A stretch of 64,000 nucleotides of DNA from Catenulispora sp. MAP5-51 (GCF_041261205.1 NZ_JBGCCH010000012.1:62001-126000), one strand, 5' to 3'; shown: positions 35,680 to 45,117, counted from the first letter of the stretch. The notes: generated from the sequence alone by a model not told the origin. Numbers and translations are program-made.

Positions 35680-35711
35680 AGAAGGGCCCCGGCTTTCGCC
35701 GGGGCCCTTCT
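35680..35711. terminator. Bidirectional terminator between convergent genes
   Basis: Perfect 14-bp stem AGAAGGGCCCCGGC / GCCGGGGCCCTTCT with loop TTTC, followed by TTAAT. It serves the membrane protein gene and ald. Confidence 0.92.
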
Positions 35712-35723
35712 TAATGCCCTGTG

Positions 35724-36839
35724 TTACGCCAGCACCTCGTCCAGCTTCAGCGACGGCAGGTCGTGCGCCTCGCCGACCTGCGGGTAGGTCAGCTGGCCGT
35801 CGTGCGTGTTCAGGCCCAGGGCCAGGGCGTGGTCGCGCTGGCAGGCGTCCTTCCAGCCGTGGTTCGCGATCTCGACCGCGTACGGCAGCGTGACGTTGGT
35901 CAGCGCGTAGGTGGAGGTGTAGGGCACGGCGCCGGGCATGTTGGCGACGCAGTAGAAGACCGAGTCGTGGACCTGGAAGGTCGGCTCGGCGTGCGTGGTC
36001 GGGTGCGAGTCCTCGAAGCAGCCGCCCTGGTCGATGGCGATGTCCACGAGCACCGAGCCCGGCTTCATACGCGAGACCAGCTCGTTGCTGACCAGCTTGG
36101 GCGCCTTGGCGCCGGGGACCAGGACCGCGCCGATGACCAGGTCGGCGTCCAGGCAGGCCTGCTCGATCTCGAAGGCGTTGGAGGCCAGGGTCTGGATCGA
36201 GCCGAACTGGTCGGCGTCCACCTGGCGCAGCCGGGAGATGCTCTTGTCGAGCAGCTTCACGTGCGCGCCCATGCCCTTGGCGACCAGCGCGGCGTTGATG
36301 CCGGACACGCCGCCGCCGATGACCACCACGTTCGCGGCCTGCACGCCGGGCACGCCGCCCATCAGCACGCCGCGCCCGCCGTTGGCCTTCTGCAGCGTCG
36401 CCGCGCCGACCTGGGCCGCCATCCGGCCGGCCACCTCGGACATCGGGGCCAGCAGCGGCAGCGAGCCGTCGGGCAGCTGCACGGTCTCGTAGGCGATGGC
36501 CGTGATGCCGGAGTCCAGCAGCGCGTCGGTGCACTCGCGGGAGGCGGCCAGGTGCAGGTAGGTGAACAGGACCTGGTCGCGGCGCATGCGGTGGTACTCC
36601 GCCGCGATCGGCTCCTTGACCTTCAGGATCAGGTCACCGGTGGCCCAGACCTCGTCGGCGGTGTCCAGGATCGTCGCGCCGGCGGCGACGTACTGCTCGT
36701 CGGACAGGGACGAGCCGGCGCCGGCGTCCTTCTCGACGAAGACCTCGTGGCCGTTGCGGACCAGCTCGTGGACCCCGGAGGGGGTGATCGCGACACGGAA
36801 CTCGTTGTTCTTGAGCTCGCGGGGAACGCCGACCTTCAT
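35724..36839 (-). CDS. ald: Alanine dehydrogenase
   Basis: 371 residues, full length. [20 protein letters not shown] is the family start with substrate-binding Arg; [15 protein letters not shown] carries the catalytic Lys; [22 protein letters not shown] binds [15 protein letters not shown] and a late NHG are conserved. It converts L-alanine to pyruvate and ammonia reversibly. In actinobacteria it is often induced by alanine or low oxygen. The gene is single and ends in a strong terminator. Confidence 0.96.
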   Translation of the reverse strand: MKVGVPRELKNNEFRVAITPSGVHELVRNGHEVFVEKDAGAGSSLSDEQYVAAGATILDTADEVWATGDLILKVKEPIAAEYHRMRRDQVLFTYLHLAASRECTDALLDSGITAIAYETVQLPDGSLPLLAPMSEVAGRMAAQVGAATLQKANGGRGVLMGGVPGVQAANVVVIGGGVSGINAALVAKGMGAHVKLLDKSISRLRQVDADQFGSIQTLASNAFEIEQACLDADLVIGAVLVPGAKAPKLVSNELVSRMKPGSVLVDIAIDQGGCFEDSHPTTHAEPTFQVHDSVFYCVANMPGAVPYTSTYALTNVTLPYAVEIANHGWKDACQRDHALALGLNTHDGQLTYPQVGEAHDLPSLKLDEVLA

Positions 36840-37156
36840 GGCGACCAGTCCTTCGTTCGGTTCGGTACGGCGCCGACCTCGCTGTCGGCCCCGGGCGTGC
36901 GGTGTGCTCGGTGTGCTTGATATGGCTTTGGTATTGCTTGGCATGGCTGGTGAAGAAATGCCAGAGACACCCGACGCGTGGGAAATGCGGTCGAGTGACC
37001 GACTCGTACTCAAGGTGTTGTGGCGAGTGTATCTCCGCGTGACCGGCTGAATCGGTTACAGCATGTCAGGCCGGAGCCCGGAATTCGTACGAGGTGCAGC
37101 GCCATCCACCTGCCGATCGAAGGCCGCCGAGGTCATCGCCCTGGGGAAGACAGGCA
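36840..37156. other. Non-coding stretch upstream of ald
   Basis: About 320 bases with no credible gene on either strand. It holds a weak stem GCCGAC/GTCGGC near 36870 and a CGAGT/ACTCG inverted repeat near 36995. The ald promoter should be here, but I see no convincing -35/-10 pair. Confidence 0.5.
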
Positions 37157-37196
37157 GAACCCCGCCCGCCTCGTGAGTTCGAGGCGGGCGGGGTTC
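37157..37196. terminator. Very strong terminator downstream of rtcB
   Basis: Perfect 17-bp stem GAACCCCGCCCGCCTCG / CGAGGCGGGCGGGGTTC with a 6-base loop, 25 bases past the rtcB stop. The longest perfect terminator stem in the window. Confidence 0.92.
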
Positions 37197-37220
37197 GAAA
37201 GAGCGAGGCGCCGGTGTGGG

Positions 37221-38429
37221 TCACCCCTTCACGCAGACGACCTGCTTCAGCTCGGCGACGATCTCCACCAGATCGGTCTGCTGCGCCATGACCGACCGGA
37301 TGTCCTTGTACGCACCGGGGATCTCATCGACGACCCCGGGGTCCTTCCGGCACTCGACCCCCTTGGTCTGCGCCTTCAGATCCTCGACACTGAACTGCTT
37401 GCGCGCCTGCGTCCGGCTCATCCGCCGCCCGGCACCGTGCGACGCGGAATTGAAGGCGGCATCGTTGCCCAACCCCCGCACGATGTAGGACCCGGTACCC
37501 ATGGAACCGGGGATGATGCCCAGGTCCCCGCCCCCGGCCCGGATCGCACCCTTGCGGGTGACCAGGACGTCGACACCGTCGTAGGTCTCCTCGGCCACGT
37601 AGTTGTGGTGGCAGGAGATGGCCTTGTCGAAGCCGATCTTCGGGAACTCCTTGCGCATGACCTCCGAGAACAGCCAGAGCATCACAGCCCGGTTCCGCCG
37701 CGCGTACTCCTGCGCCCAGAACAGGTCCCGCCGGTAGGCCGCCATCTGCGGAGTGTCGGCGAGGAAGACCGCGAGGTCGGGATCGGGGAGGTCCTGGTTC
37801 TGCGGGAGGGTGCGGGCCACCTCGATGTGGTACGCGGCGAGCTGGTTGCCGATGCCGCGGGAGCCGGAGTGGAGCATGAGCCAAACGGAGCCCGACTTAT
37901 CAATCGTAACCTCTTCGAAGTGGTTGCCCGTTCCGAGGGTGCCAAGCTGTTGATGCACTTTTCCCAGCTTGCCACGAGTTACGGAACTCTCCAGATCATC
38001 GAAGCCCTGCCAGAACTCGTGCCATCCGCGCATGGGCTTCTTCGCTCCGGGTTCCTGCACCGCTTCCAGGCGCAGTTCCTTGTGATGCACGCCCCGCCCG
38101 ACCGGGATCGCCTGCTCGATGCGCGACCGCAGCTTGCCGAGGTCGTCCGGCAGCTGATCGGCCGTGAGCGTGGTCTTCACTGCCGACATACCGCAGCCGA
38201 TGTCGACCCCGACCGCCGCCGGCGACACCGCGCCCTCCATCGCGATCACCGAACCGACGGTCGCGCCGATGCCGAGGTGCACGTCGGGCATCACGGCGAC
38301 GCCGCGAGTCCAGGGCAGCGCCGCGACGTTTCGGAGCTGCTCCAGCGCCTGAGGCTCCACAGACTCCGGATCGGCCCACATCCGGATCGGCGAGCTCTGC
38401 TCGGTCGATCCGGGAACTGTCGTGTACAT
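37221..38429 (-). CDS. rtcB: RNA-splicing ligase RtcB
   Basis: 402 residues. MPDVHLGIGATVGSV and VGVDIGCGMSAVKT supply the metal-binding Asp, His and Cys; GTLGTGNHFEE, SHHNYVAEE-type (CHHNYVAEE) and SHGAGRRMSR follow, the last with the His that carries GMP. RtcB joins RNA 2',3'-cyclic phosphate or 3'-phosphate ends to 5'-OH ends, usually in RNA repair. No archease gene is nearby. No intein is present. ATG 38429 matches the family start; the longer open frame upstream is not conserved. Confidence 0.95.
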   Translation of the reverse strand: MYTTVPGSTEQSSPIRMWADPESVEPQALEQLRNVAALPWTRGVAVMPDVHLGIGATVGSVIAMEGAVSPAAVGVDIGCGMSAVKTTLTADQLPDDLGKLRSRIEQAIPVGRGVHHKELRLEAVQEPGAKKPMRGWHEFWQGFDDLESSVTRGKLGKVHQQLGTLGTGNHFEEVTIDKSGSVWLMLHSGSRGIGNQLAAYHIEVARTLPQNQDLPDPDLAVFLADTPQMAAYRRDLFWAQEYARRNRAVMLWLFSEVMRKEFPKIGFDKAISCHHNYVAEETYDGVDVLVTRKGAIRAGGGDLGIIPGSMGTGSYIVRGLGNDAAFNSASHGAGRRMSRTQARKQFSVEDLKAQTKGVECRKDPGVVDEIPGAYKDIRSVMAQQTDLVEIVAELKQVVCVKG

Positions 38430-38529
38430 GCTTCTACCCTGCCTCTTTCGCATTCGCGTTCGCTGTAAGACGGGAACTATGAGGCCATGGGGGATGGTGG
38501 GACGGCAACAGAATTTGTCGAGCTCCACG

Positions 38530-38973
38530 TCAGCCGAGCGCGCCGGGCTTGGCAAGCCGCCACCTACGCATGTAGCAACTCTGTTCAGCGCGGCCCAGGA
38601 TCTGCGCCGCATCGGCTACGGAACTGGCCAGGACGACCGCGTCCTGCTCGGGAGTCCACCGCCTTGTTTCGCTTCGACGCCGCATCCCCGCAGGACGGGT
38701 CCACGCCGCTACCGAGTCCGCCGTCGATTGCTTGCGTTCGAGCGCGATGCCACCGTTGTCCGGCGAGGAGTGGTCCACACTTGGCGGAGCGACCCACCAC
38801 CGAGGACTGGTAGCCGACCTTGAAGTTGGTGGTGCGTGTTCGCCTGCCGACACACGCTGGATCTCCACCGAGACCCTGCCCTTGAGCCCTTTGCCCTGGG
38901 TCAGGGTCCCATCGGTCTGCAGAAAACCGAACATGTACGAGTACTCAGGCTTGCTGAGGTCCATGAACTCCAT
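38530..38973 (-). pseudogene. Remnant of a LAGLIDADG-type homing endonuclease
   Basis: The 147-codon frame begins MDLSKPEYSYMFGFLQTDGT, like the LAGLIDADG-type endonucleases of actinobacteria, and ends with their C-terminal DNA-binding part (ERKQSTADSVAAWTRPAGM, then RRWTPEQDAVVLASS and SCYMRRWRL). The middle, normally some 150 residues with the second DxD motif, is missing. Just after VEIQ the homologous sequence RTRTTNFKVGYQSSV continues in another frame, so there is a frameshift as well as a deletion. The rest of 38430-39037 shows no gene. The family call is from memory of homologues. Confidence 0.6.
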
Positions 38974-39037
38974 GAACCCGACCTGCAGATCAAGACCCGC
39001 GTTCGTCCGATGATCGACAACACGCCACCCGTTCGGC

Positions 39038-39661
39038 CTAGTACCCCCGAGCCCGCGTCAGCGCGTGCTCCAGCACCACGATCAGCGACTCGCGGACCGA
39101 GTCGCCGCTTCGCGCGTCGAACGCCACGACCGGGACCTCCGGTGCCACGTCCAGGGCTGAGCGTACGGCGGGCAGCGAGTGCGACAGGACGCCGTCGAAG
39201 GCGTTCACCGCGATTGCGAAGGGGGTGCCGTCGCGTTCGAAGTAGTCCACTGCGGGGAAGCAGTCGTCCAGCCGGCGGGAGTCCACGACCACCAGGGCGC
39301 CGAGGGCGCCCTGGGTCACGTCCTTCCACATGAAGCCGAAGCGGTCCTGGCCCGGGGTGCCGAAGATGTAGAGCTTCAGGGTCGGGTCCAGGGTCAGGCA
39401 GCCGAAGTCCATCGCGACCGTGGTGGTGGTTTTGCGGGGGGTCATGCTGGTGTCGTCCACGCCCGCTGCCACCTCGGTGATGGCGGCTTCGGTGGTGAGC
39501 GGTTCGATCTCGCTCACCGCTCCGATGGCGGTGGTCTTGCCGACGCCGAAGCCGCCGGAGATGACCATCTTCACCGGTTGCGGGGGGCGGGTGGCGGTCG
39601 CGGTGGTGGTGCCGTCAGTCATGGCCGGGCCCGCCTGACGTGTGTATTGCGCGGAGGCCAT
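39038..39661 (-). CDS. Conservon GTPase (CvnD-type small GTP-binding protein)
   Basis: 207 residues. P-loop GGFGVGKTTAIGAVSEI, switch region DDTSMTPRKTTTTVAMDFG, FGTPGQDRFGFMW (the DxxG equivalent reads TPGQ) and the base-binding NAFD. It belongs to the MglA/Rab-like GTPases of actinobacterial conservons, acting downstream of a roadblock protein. ATG 39661 has GAGAAGGGTG upstream and overlaps the DUF742 gene by 47 bases; ATG 39622 is the alternative. Confidence 0.92.
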   Translation of the reverse strand: MASAQYTRQAGPAMTDGTTTATATRPPQPVKMVISGGFGVGKTTAIGAVSEIEPLTTEAAITEVAAGVDDTSMTPRKTTTTVAMDFGCLTLDPTLKLYIFGTPGQDRFGFMWKDVTQGALGALVVVDSRRLDDCFPAVDYFERDGTPFAIAVNAFDGVLSHSLPAVRSALDVAPEVPVVAFDARSGDSVRESLIVVLEHALTRARGY

Positions 39662-40043
39662 CGATCACCCTTCTCAAGATGTCCAGATCCGAGCTGCCGG
39701 CCGCGCGGGGTACGTGGACGGTCAGCAGTTGTCGGGTGTGCAGGTCGCCCACCAGGACGCGGACCACGTTCAGGTGCAGCCGCAGGCGGGCTGCCAGTTC
39801 GGCCAGGGAGACCGGGACGCGGCAGGTCTCGATGATGGCCCGGCGTTCGAAGGCCAGGTGCGGCTCCTCCAGCCGGGCCAGTGCCTCGGGGGTGGCGACC
39901 AGCTGGGTCTCCATCGGCAGCGCCTGCTCCTCGGCGACCACGCGGCCCTCCGTGAGCAGGAAGGGGCGCACCGCCGAGACCTGCTCGACGGCGTCACCGG
40001 CCGGCTCCTGCTCCGCGGCGCCTCCCCCGCCCGGCTCGGTCAC
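39615..40043 (-). CDS. DUF742 protein (CvnC-type)
   Basis: 142 residues. Its core FERRAIIETCRVPVSLAELAARLRLHLNVVRVLVGDL (core RVPVSLAELAARLRLHLNV) is the DUF742 winged-helix-like domain. The GTG start overlaps the roadblock stop (GTGA), and its own end overlaps the GTPase start, a fully coupled gene string. Its exact role in conservons is unknown. Confidence 0.9.
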   Translation of the reverse strand: MTEPGGGGAAEQEPAGDAVEQVSAVRPFLLTEGRVVAEEQALPMETQLVATPEALARLEEPHLAFERRAIIETCRVPVSLAELAARLRLHLNVVRVLVGDLHTRQLLTVHVPRAAGSSDLDILRRVIDGLRAIHTSGGPGHD

Positions 40044-40537
40044 CCCTGCCCACCGCCCGGTCTGCGTGCGGGGACGCCCATGCCGACGGTGTTCTTCAGT
40101 TCGATGATCAGCGCCGGGCTCAGGACCGCGCCGACCCGGTTGGCGAACAGCGTCATCTCGTAGGCCACGTTGGCGAGCTTGGCGTCGGCCGTGGTGACCG
40201 CGCCGAGCACCGCGCCGCTGCCGATCCGGGTGATCAGCAGGTAGCCGCCCTCCATGTCGATGATGACCTTGTTCAGCGCGCCCAGGCCGTAGTTGCCGCC
40301 GGCGCCGGCGGCCAGCGAGGTCATCCCGGAGACCACGGCGGCCAGCCGCTCGGAGGACCCCGGGTCCTGCGGGCGCGAGACGGCGATCAACAGCCCGTCG
40401 GACGAGACCGCGATGGCGTCGACCACGCCGGCGGTCTCGTTGGCGAAGCGGGCGACCATCCACGTGAAGTCCGCGGCGTCGGCAGCGAGCCGCTGTTCTT
40501 CGCTCTCCCAAGGGGCGGCACTGTTAGAGCCGATCAT
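40040..40537 (-). CDS. Roadblock/LC7 protein (CvnB-type)
   Basis: 165 residues with a roadblock domain (about 23-115: FTWMVARFANETAGVVDAIAVSSDGLLIAVS, core VVDAIAVSSDGLLIA). Family members bind and regulate the partner small GTPase. It lies 13 bases after the kinase gene and overlaps the DUF742 gene. Confidence 0.92.
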   Translation of the reverse strand: MIGSNSAAPWESEEQRLAADAADFTWMVARFANETAGVVDAIAVSSDGLLIAVSRPQDPGSSERLAAVVSGMTSLAAGAGGNYGLGALNKVIIDMEGGYLLITRIGSGAVLGAVTTADAKLANVAYEMTLFANRVGAVLSPALIIELKNTVGMGVPARRPGGGQG

Positions 40538-40549
40538 GGTGTCGTCCTC

Positions 40550-43500
40550 CTATTGGTCTTCCCCGTCCCGCTCCGGCGTGGTCGGGCCCGCGTGGCGGGC
40601 CGCCTGCCGGCGGGTCGGCAACTGTTCGGCGCTGTCCCGGTTCGCTCGTTCCACGCCCGCCTCGAACTCCATCAGCGCGTCCCGCACGGCCCGCGCGTCC
40701 TGCGGCGGGACCGGCCCGGCCACCGTCGGCATCTGGCTGGTCGGCCAGTCCGGGTGCGAGGGCGGGGTCTTGCGGACTCGGCGGGGCAGGGCCCCGTCGG
40801 CGGGCTGCGGGGTGGTCGCGCTCGGCGGGGCGGCGCCGGGCGGAGCGGCCGGGGCCGGGCCCGCGGCGAACCGCGGCGGCTCCGGCGCCGGCTGGTGCGG
40901 CTGAACCATTCCGGGCGCCTCCGGAGCGGGTGCGCCGGGCGGGGCCGGGACCGTCGGCGGCCGGCGCACCGGCAGCATCTCGGTCTCCCGGCGGGGCTCG
41001 GGCACGGGCTGGTGCGGCAGGTGCTGCGGCTCGCCGCCGGACAGCGCGCGCCGACGGCCGAGGCCCTCGGGCGGCACCGGCGCCAGCGGGCCGAGCGAGT
41101 AGCGGGCCCCGGGGGCGTCCGGCGCGGCCGGCTGACCGAGCGCGTCGAGTCCGGACACCTGGAGCGACGAGCCGTCCGGCCCAGTGGTCGGCGGCTGATA
41201 CGGCTGGAGCTGGTGGCCCGCCGGCGCCTGGGGGTCGATCGGCTGATATGCGGGCGAGGGCGCGGCGAACTGGCCTTGCGCGGGGTTCGCGGCCCGGTCG
41301 AACTGCTGGTACGAGGGCGACTCCGGAAGGCCGCTCGCGGCGCCGGCCGCAGCACTCGCCGCGGCACTCGCCGCGGCACTCGCCGCGGCGGGGTCGGTCG
41401 GAGCGGGCTGATACGACGGGGCCTGATGGCCGCCGGTCTGGCCCGTCTGGCCCGTCTGGCCCGCACCGGATCCGGCGGGAGCGGTCCCCGGAGTCGCGTA
41501 GGCGTCGAAGTCCGTACCCGTCGGCAGGCCGAACGACTCAGCAGGCTGCGTGGCACCGGGCACCCGCCGCGGCAGACCCTCGGCGCCGGGCGGCAAGGCC
41601 GGGGCGGCGGGGTTCGTGCGCGGCACGGCCGGCGGCGCGTGCAGCGGCTGCGCCGGCGTGAGCGGCGGCCGGCCCCGCATCTCCAGGGCCTGAGCATGGG
41701 CCTGCGCCGGGCTCGACGGCAGCGCGGGCACCCCGTTGGCCGCGGGCGCCGAGGTCGCGGCCGGCGTCCCGCTCGCGGCCGCCTCGGCGGCGTCCCCGCG
41801 CGGGGCCCGGGTCCCGGCCGTCTCGGCGACCGGGCCGGCCAGCAGGAATCCGGGCACGTACACCCGCGCGGTGGTCCCGCCGCCGGTGGTCGGCGACAGC
41901 TCCACCGCGGCGCCGGTCCGCACCGACAGCCGGCCCACCACGAACAGCCCCAGCACCCGGGTCGGCGCCAGGTCCAGGCGCTCGCGGCGCACCAGGCGCG
42001 CGTTCTCCTGCGCCATCTGCTCCGGGGACATGCCCATGCCGCGGTCCACGATCTCGATCACGAACCCGCGCGCCGACAACCCGACCGCGATCTCCACGCG
42101 CTGGCTGGCCGGGGAGAACGACACCGCGTTCTCCACGAGTTCGGCGACCATCAGGGTCATGTCGCCGACGGCCGAGGGCGCGACCATGGCGTCGTCCTCG
42201 GCGATCAGCACCACGCGCTGGTAGCCCTCGACGCGGCCGACGGCCGAGCGCACGACGTCGGTGAGCCGCATCGGCGCGCCGGAGATGTTCGCCTCGCGCT
42301 CGCCGGAGAGCAGGATCAGGCTGTCGGCACCGCGTTGCAGACGCACCGCGAGGTGGTCGATGCGGTACAGCCGGTCCAGCAGCACCGGGTCGGTCTCGCT
42401 GCGCTCCACCTGGTCGATGATCGACAGCTGGCGCCCGGTGAGGTTGTGGATCCGGTGCCCGACGTTGCCGAACATCTCCGCGGTGTTGCGCCGGATGGTG
42501 ACCTGGCGCTCCAGCATCAGCAGCGCGGTCTCCTGCACCTTGTTGAACGCCAGCGCCAGGTCGCCGAGCTCGTCGTCGGTCGGCACCGGGATGGCCTCGA
42601 ACTCCGGCAGCTCGCCGCGCTCGCCGAGGTCCTCGTCGGTGACCCGTTCCAGGTCGGCCGCGGCGGCGCGGGCCACGCGGGTGGCGGCCCGGGTCAGGGC
42701 CAGCACCGGGCGCACCACCGAGCGCCGGATGAGTCCGGAGAGCACCATCAGCGCCCCGGCGGCCAGCACGCCGACGCCGATCATCAGCGCCACCGTGATC
42801 TCCGCCTGCTGGGCGTTGTCCCGGGCCAGGCCGATGATGCGGTCGGTGATCTGCGCCTCGGCCGCGGCGCGGCTGTTGCTCGCGGTCTCGAAGGCCGCGG
42901 TGAGCATGGTGCGGTCGTTCAGGGTCTGGATGTTCTGCAGGTCCACCGCGGCGTTGCCGTTGACGCCGCGGATGGCGTCGAAGGCCTGGCCGTACATGGC
43001 CTCGGCCTTGTCCTGGTAGGTCCGGAAGACCTGGGCCTGCGGGGAGCCCAGCAGGGCGCTGATGGCGGTGCGGTCGGCGCCGGCCTGGGACTGCTGCACC
43101 AGCCCGAACTGGACCTGCGCGACCTGGTCCCAGCGCAGCGCGGTGGCGTACTGCTCGCCGGCGTTGAACTCGGTGGGGCCGGAGGCGAAGGCGGTGAGGG
43201 AGGCCTCGCGTTGGCTCTCGGCCATGTCGCCGGAGTACAGCGCGGCCAGTTCGGCCTCCAGCGAGGCGGCCGGGCCGCCGGCGGCGGCGTGGCCGCCGAA
43301 GTCCAGCGCCGAGACCATCTGCGAGTCGATGGCGCCGTACACGGTGTCGACCAGCTGCTGGACGTGCGCCTGCAGGACATAGTTCTGCGACATGCCCTCG
43401 CTGGCCGGCAGCTCGCGCACATAACTCAGGTCGGACACGGCGGCCAGCGCTGCGGTCAGCGTCGGCGTGGCGTGCCGCCCGAAGTCCAGGGTGACCTGGT

Positions 43501-43918
43501 CGACCTGGGAGTCGGTGGTCGCGATGGCGGCCTGGTACTCCTTGTCCTTGTCCGGGTCGCCGCTCATCGCCGCCTGGGCCTTGTCGCGTTCCAGCGACAG
43601 GTCCTGGATCAGCTGGCTGACGGACTTGGAGGAGGACAGGAAGTCCGCCGCCGAGTTCCACTGGCCGGCCACGTTCACCTCGTGGACGGCGACCGGCGTC
43701 ATCAGCGCGGCCATGGCCACGGTGGGCAGCACGACCAGCAGGTCCATGCGGCGCCGGAACGGCAGCCGGCTGCGGACCGCCGGTCTGGAGACGCTGGAGG
43801 CGCTGCCGGCGCCGGCGCTCGATGCGCCGCTGCCGTCGGTGGAGGTGGTGATGGTGGCGACGTCGGTGCCCGGGCCCTGCGTCATGTCCGCACCGCCTGC
43901 CTTTCCCCGTGCGGTCAT
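40550..43918 (-). CDS. Nitrate/nitrite-sensor-type membrane histidine kinase (CvnA-type)
   Basis: 1122 residues. A first membrane helix (about 50-70) and a second (about 375-395) enclose a NIT-type sensor domain. A HAMP region and then a degenerate phospho-acceptor region (VGHRIHNLTGRQLSIIDQVE) and an HATPase domain follow (LVENAVSFSP, DRGMGMS, GLFVVGRLS). The last ~430 residues are Pro/Ala-rich with AAASAAASAAAS and are presumably disordered. ATG 43918 overlaps the binding-protein stop (ATGA). A kinase or signal-transducing role at the membrane is inferred. Confidence 0.9.
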   Translation of the reverse strand: MTARGKAGGADMTQGPGTDVATITTSTDGSGASSAGAGSASSVSRPAVRSRLPFRRRMDLLVVLPTVAMAALMTPVAVHEVNVAGQWNSAADFLSSSKSVSQLIQDLSLERDKAQAAMSGDPDKDKEYQAAIATTDSQVDQVTLDFGRHATPTLTAALAAVSDLSYVRELPASEGMSQNYVLQAHVQQLVDTVYGAIDSQMVSALDFGGHAAAGGPAASLEAELAALYSGDMAESQREASLTAFASGPTEFNAGEQYATALRWDQVAQVQFGLVQQSQAGADRTAISALLGSPQAQVFRTYQDKAEAMYGQAFDAIRGVNGNAAVDLQNIQTLNDRTMLTAAFETASNSRAAAEAQITDRIIGLARDNAQQAEITVALMIGVGVLAAGALMVLSGLIRRSVVRPVLALTRAATRVARAAAADLERVTDEDLGERGELPEFEAIPVPTDDELGDLALAFNKVQETALLMLERQVTIRRNTAEMFGNVGHRIHNLTGRQLSIIDQVERSETDPVLLDRLYRIDHLAVRLQRGADSLILLSGEREANISGAPMRLTDVVRSAVGRVEGYQRVVLIAEDDAMVAPSAVGDMTLMVAELVENAVSFSPASQRVEIAVGLSARGFVIEIVDRGMGMSPEQMAQENARLVRRERLDLAPTRVLGLFVVGRLSVRTGAAVELSPTTGGGTTARVYVPGFLLAGPVAETAGTRAPRGDAAEAAASGTPAATSAPAANGVPALPSSPAQAHAQALEMRGRPPLTPAQPLHAPPAVPRTNPAAPALPPGAEGLPRRVPGATQPAESFGLPTGTDFDAYATPGTAPAGSGAGQTGQTGQTGGHQAPSYQPAPTDPAAASAAASAAASAAAGAASGLPESPSYQQFDRAANPAQGQFAAPSPAYQPIDPQAPAGHQLQPYQPPTTGPDGSSLQVSGLDALGQPAAPDAPGARYSLGPLAPVPPEGLGRRRALSGGEPQHLPHQPVPEPRRETEMLPVRRPPTVPAPPGAPAPEAPGMVQPHQPAPEPPRFAAGPAPAAPPGAAPPSATTPQPADGALPRRVRKTPPSHPDWPTSQMPTVAGPVPPQDARAVRDALMEFEAGVERANRDSAEQLPTRRQAARHAGPTTPERDGEDQ

Positions 43919-45117
43919 TGCTGTTTGATCCGGTTCCAGGCGGCCACCCACTGCGGGTAGGCCACACACCCGCCGGTCCGGCCGTCCTGGCACTTGGCGG
44001 TGGGCGTGACCCACATGTGCACGTCGGCCCAGTAGGACTCGTCGGCGGCGTGGTAGGCGGCGCAGAACTTCGCCACCAGTGCACAGGCCTGCGCGTTCGC
44101 CGGGGCCTCGCCGACGTACTGGGCCACCTGCGCGTTGACCGCCGGGGAGGTGACGTAGCTGAGCCACTTGTAGGCGCAGGTCAGGTTCTTCGCGGTGGAG
44201 CTGACCATCCAGGTGTCGGACCACCCGGTGGTGCCCCCGGCCGGCTTGGCGCCGACGATGTCCTTGTACCCGTTGCCCTGCAGCCCGTTGACCACCGACT
44301 GCCAGCCGGTGCCGATGGTGTCCGCGCCGTGGGTGAAGGCCGCTTGCTGGGCGCCGGTGTCCGGCCAGTAGTCGGCGACCGCGGCGCGCTGCTTGGTCAG
44401 CACCGCGACGGCGGCGTCGAACTGGTTCTGGTCCAGCGCGTAAGGGTTCGTGATCCCGAGCGCCGGCTGGCTCTGCATCAGGTACACCGCGGCGTCGGCG
44501 ATGGTGATCGGGGAGTCGTAGACCGACACGTGGCCGGCGACCGCGGGATCGGGGGCGAACACCGCGCTCAGCGAGGTGGGGGCGGGATTGACCTTGGCCT
44601 TGTTGTAGATCAGGACGTTGGCGCCGCGGCCCTGCGGGATGCCGTAGGGCACTCCGTCGGCCGAGTTCCAGGGCCGGTTCTTCAGCGTCGGGTAGATCTG
44701 CGCGTAGCTGGGCACCTTGGAGACGTCGACGGGGGCGACGTCCCCGCTGGCTATCATCCGCAGGCTGGCGTCCCCGGAGGCGGAGACCACGTCGTAGCGG
44801 CCGGACTTCACGTCCGCGACCATCTCGTCGGAGCTGCCGGCGGTTTCGGCGTGCACCGTGCACCCCGACTGCTTCTGGAACGGCGCGATCCACTGGTTCT
44901 CGGCGTAGCCGTCCCAGACCACCATGTAGAGGTCGCCCTCGGAGGAGGTGCCGGGCTCGGCCGTGGGTATCGGCGGGGCCACGAAGGCACCGCCGGCCGC
45001 CGACCCGGGGCTCGAGGAGCAGCCGGCCACCAGCGCCAATGCGGCGACCGCGGCGGCCAGGCGCGCCGCGAGGGACCCGTATCGGCGTCCGAGGACCGCC
45101 GACCGCACTATCGCCAT
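43915..45117 (-). CDS. Solute-binding lipoprotein (PotD-like) leading the conservon
   Basis: 400 residues. Signal peptide with lipobox LVAGC (Cys33). The mature part follows the polyamine-binding type-2 fold: LYMVVWDGYAENQW, YDVVSASGDASLRMI, VPYGIPQGRGANVLIYN and a late GTGWQSVVNGLQ. There is no ABC permease or ATPase nearby; instead the stop overlaps the sensor kinase start. It is likely the extracellular ligand sensor for that kinase. The C-terminus has an extra Cys-containing stretch (KCQDGRTGGC). Ligand unknown. Confidence 0.88.
   Translation of the reverse strand: MAIVRSAVLGRRYGSLAARLAAAVAALALVAGCSSSPGSAAGGAFVAPPIPTAEPGTSSEGDLYMVVWDGYAENQWIAPFQKQSGCTVHAETAGSSDEMVADVKSGRYDVVSASGDASLRMIASGDVAPVDVSKVPSYAQIYPTLKNRPWNSADGVPYGIPQGRGANVLIYNKAKVNPAPTSLSAVFAPDPAVAGHVSVYDSPITIADAAVYLMQSQPALGITNPYALDQNQFDAAVAVLTKQRAAVADYWPDTGAQQAAFTHGADTIGTGWQSVVNGLQGNGYKDIVGAKPAGGTTGWSDTWMVSSTAKNLTCAYKWLSYVTSPAVNAQVAQYVGEAPANAQACALVAKFCAAYHAADESYWADVHMWVTPTAKCQDGRTGGCVAYPQWVAAWNRIKQQ

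Noticed and set aside
37185-37200. tRNA-like GGTTCGAAA
   Set aside because: It is the end of the perfect rtcB terminator stem; no cloverleaf or CCA-side stem can be drawn around it.
37221-38429. Intein in rtcB
   Set aside because: All RtcB motifs follow one another at normal spacing in 402 residues, so nothing is inserted.
40553-43960. 1135-codon plus-strand frame opposite the kinase gene
   Set aside because: No domain, Arg/Gly-rich composition; the minus strand holds clear HAMP and HATPase motifs.
43918-44893. Upstream extension of the kinase frame into the binding-protein gene
   Set aside because: The extension is out of frame with the binding protein and has no similarity; the ATGA overlap gives the start at 43918.
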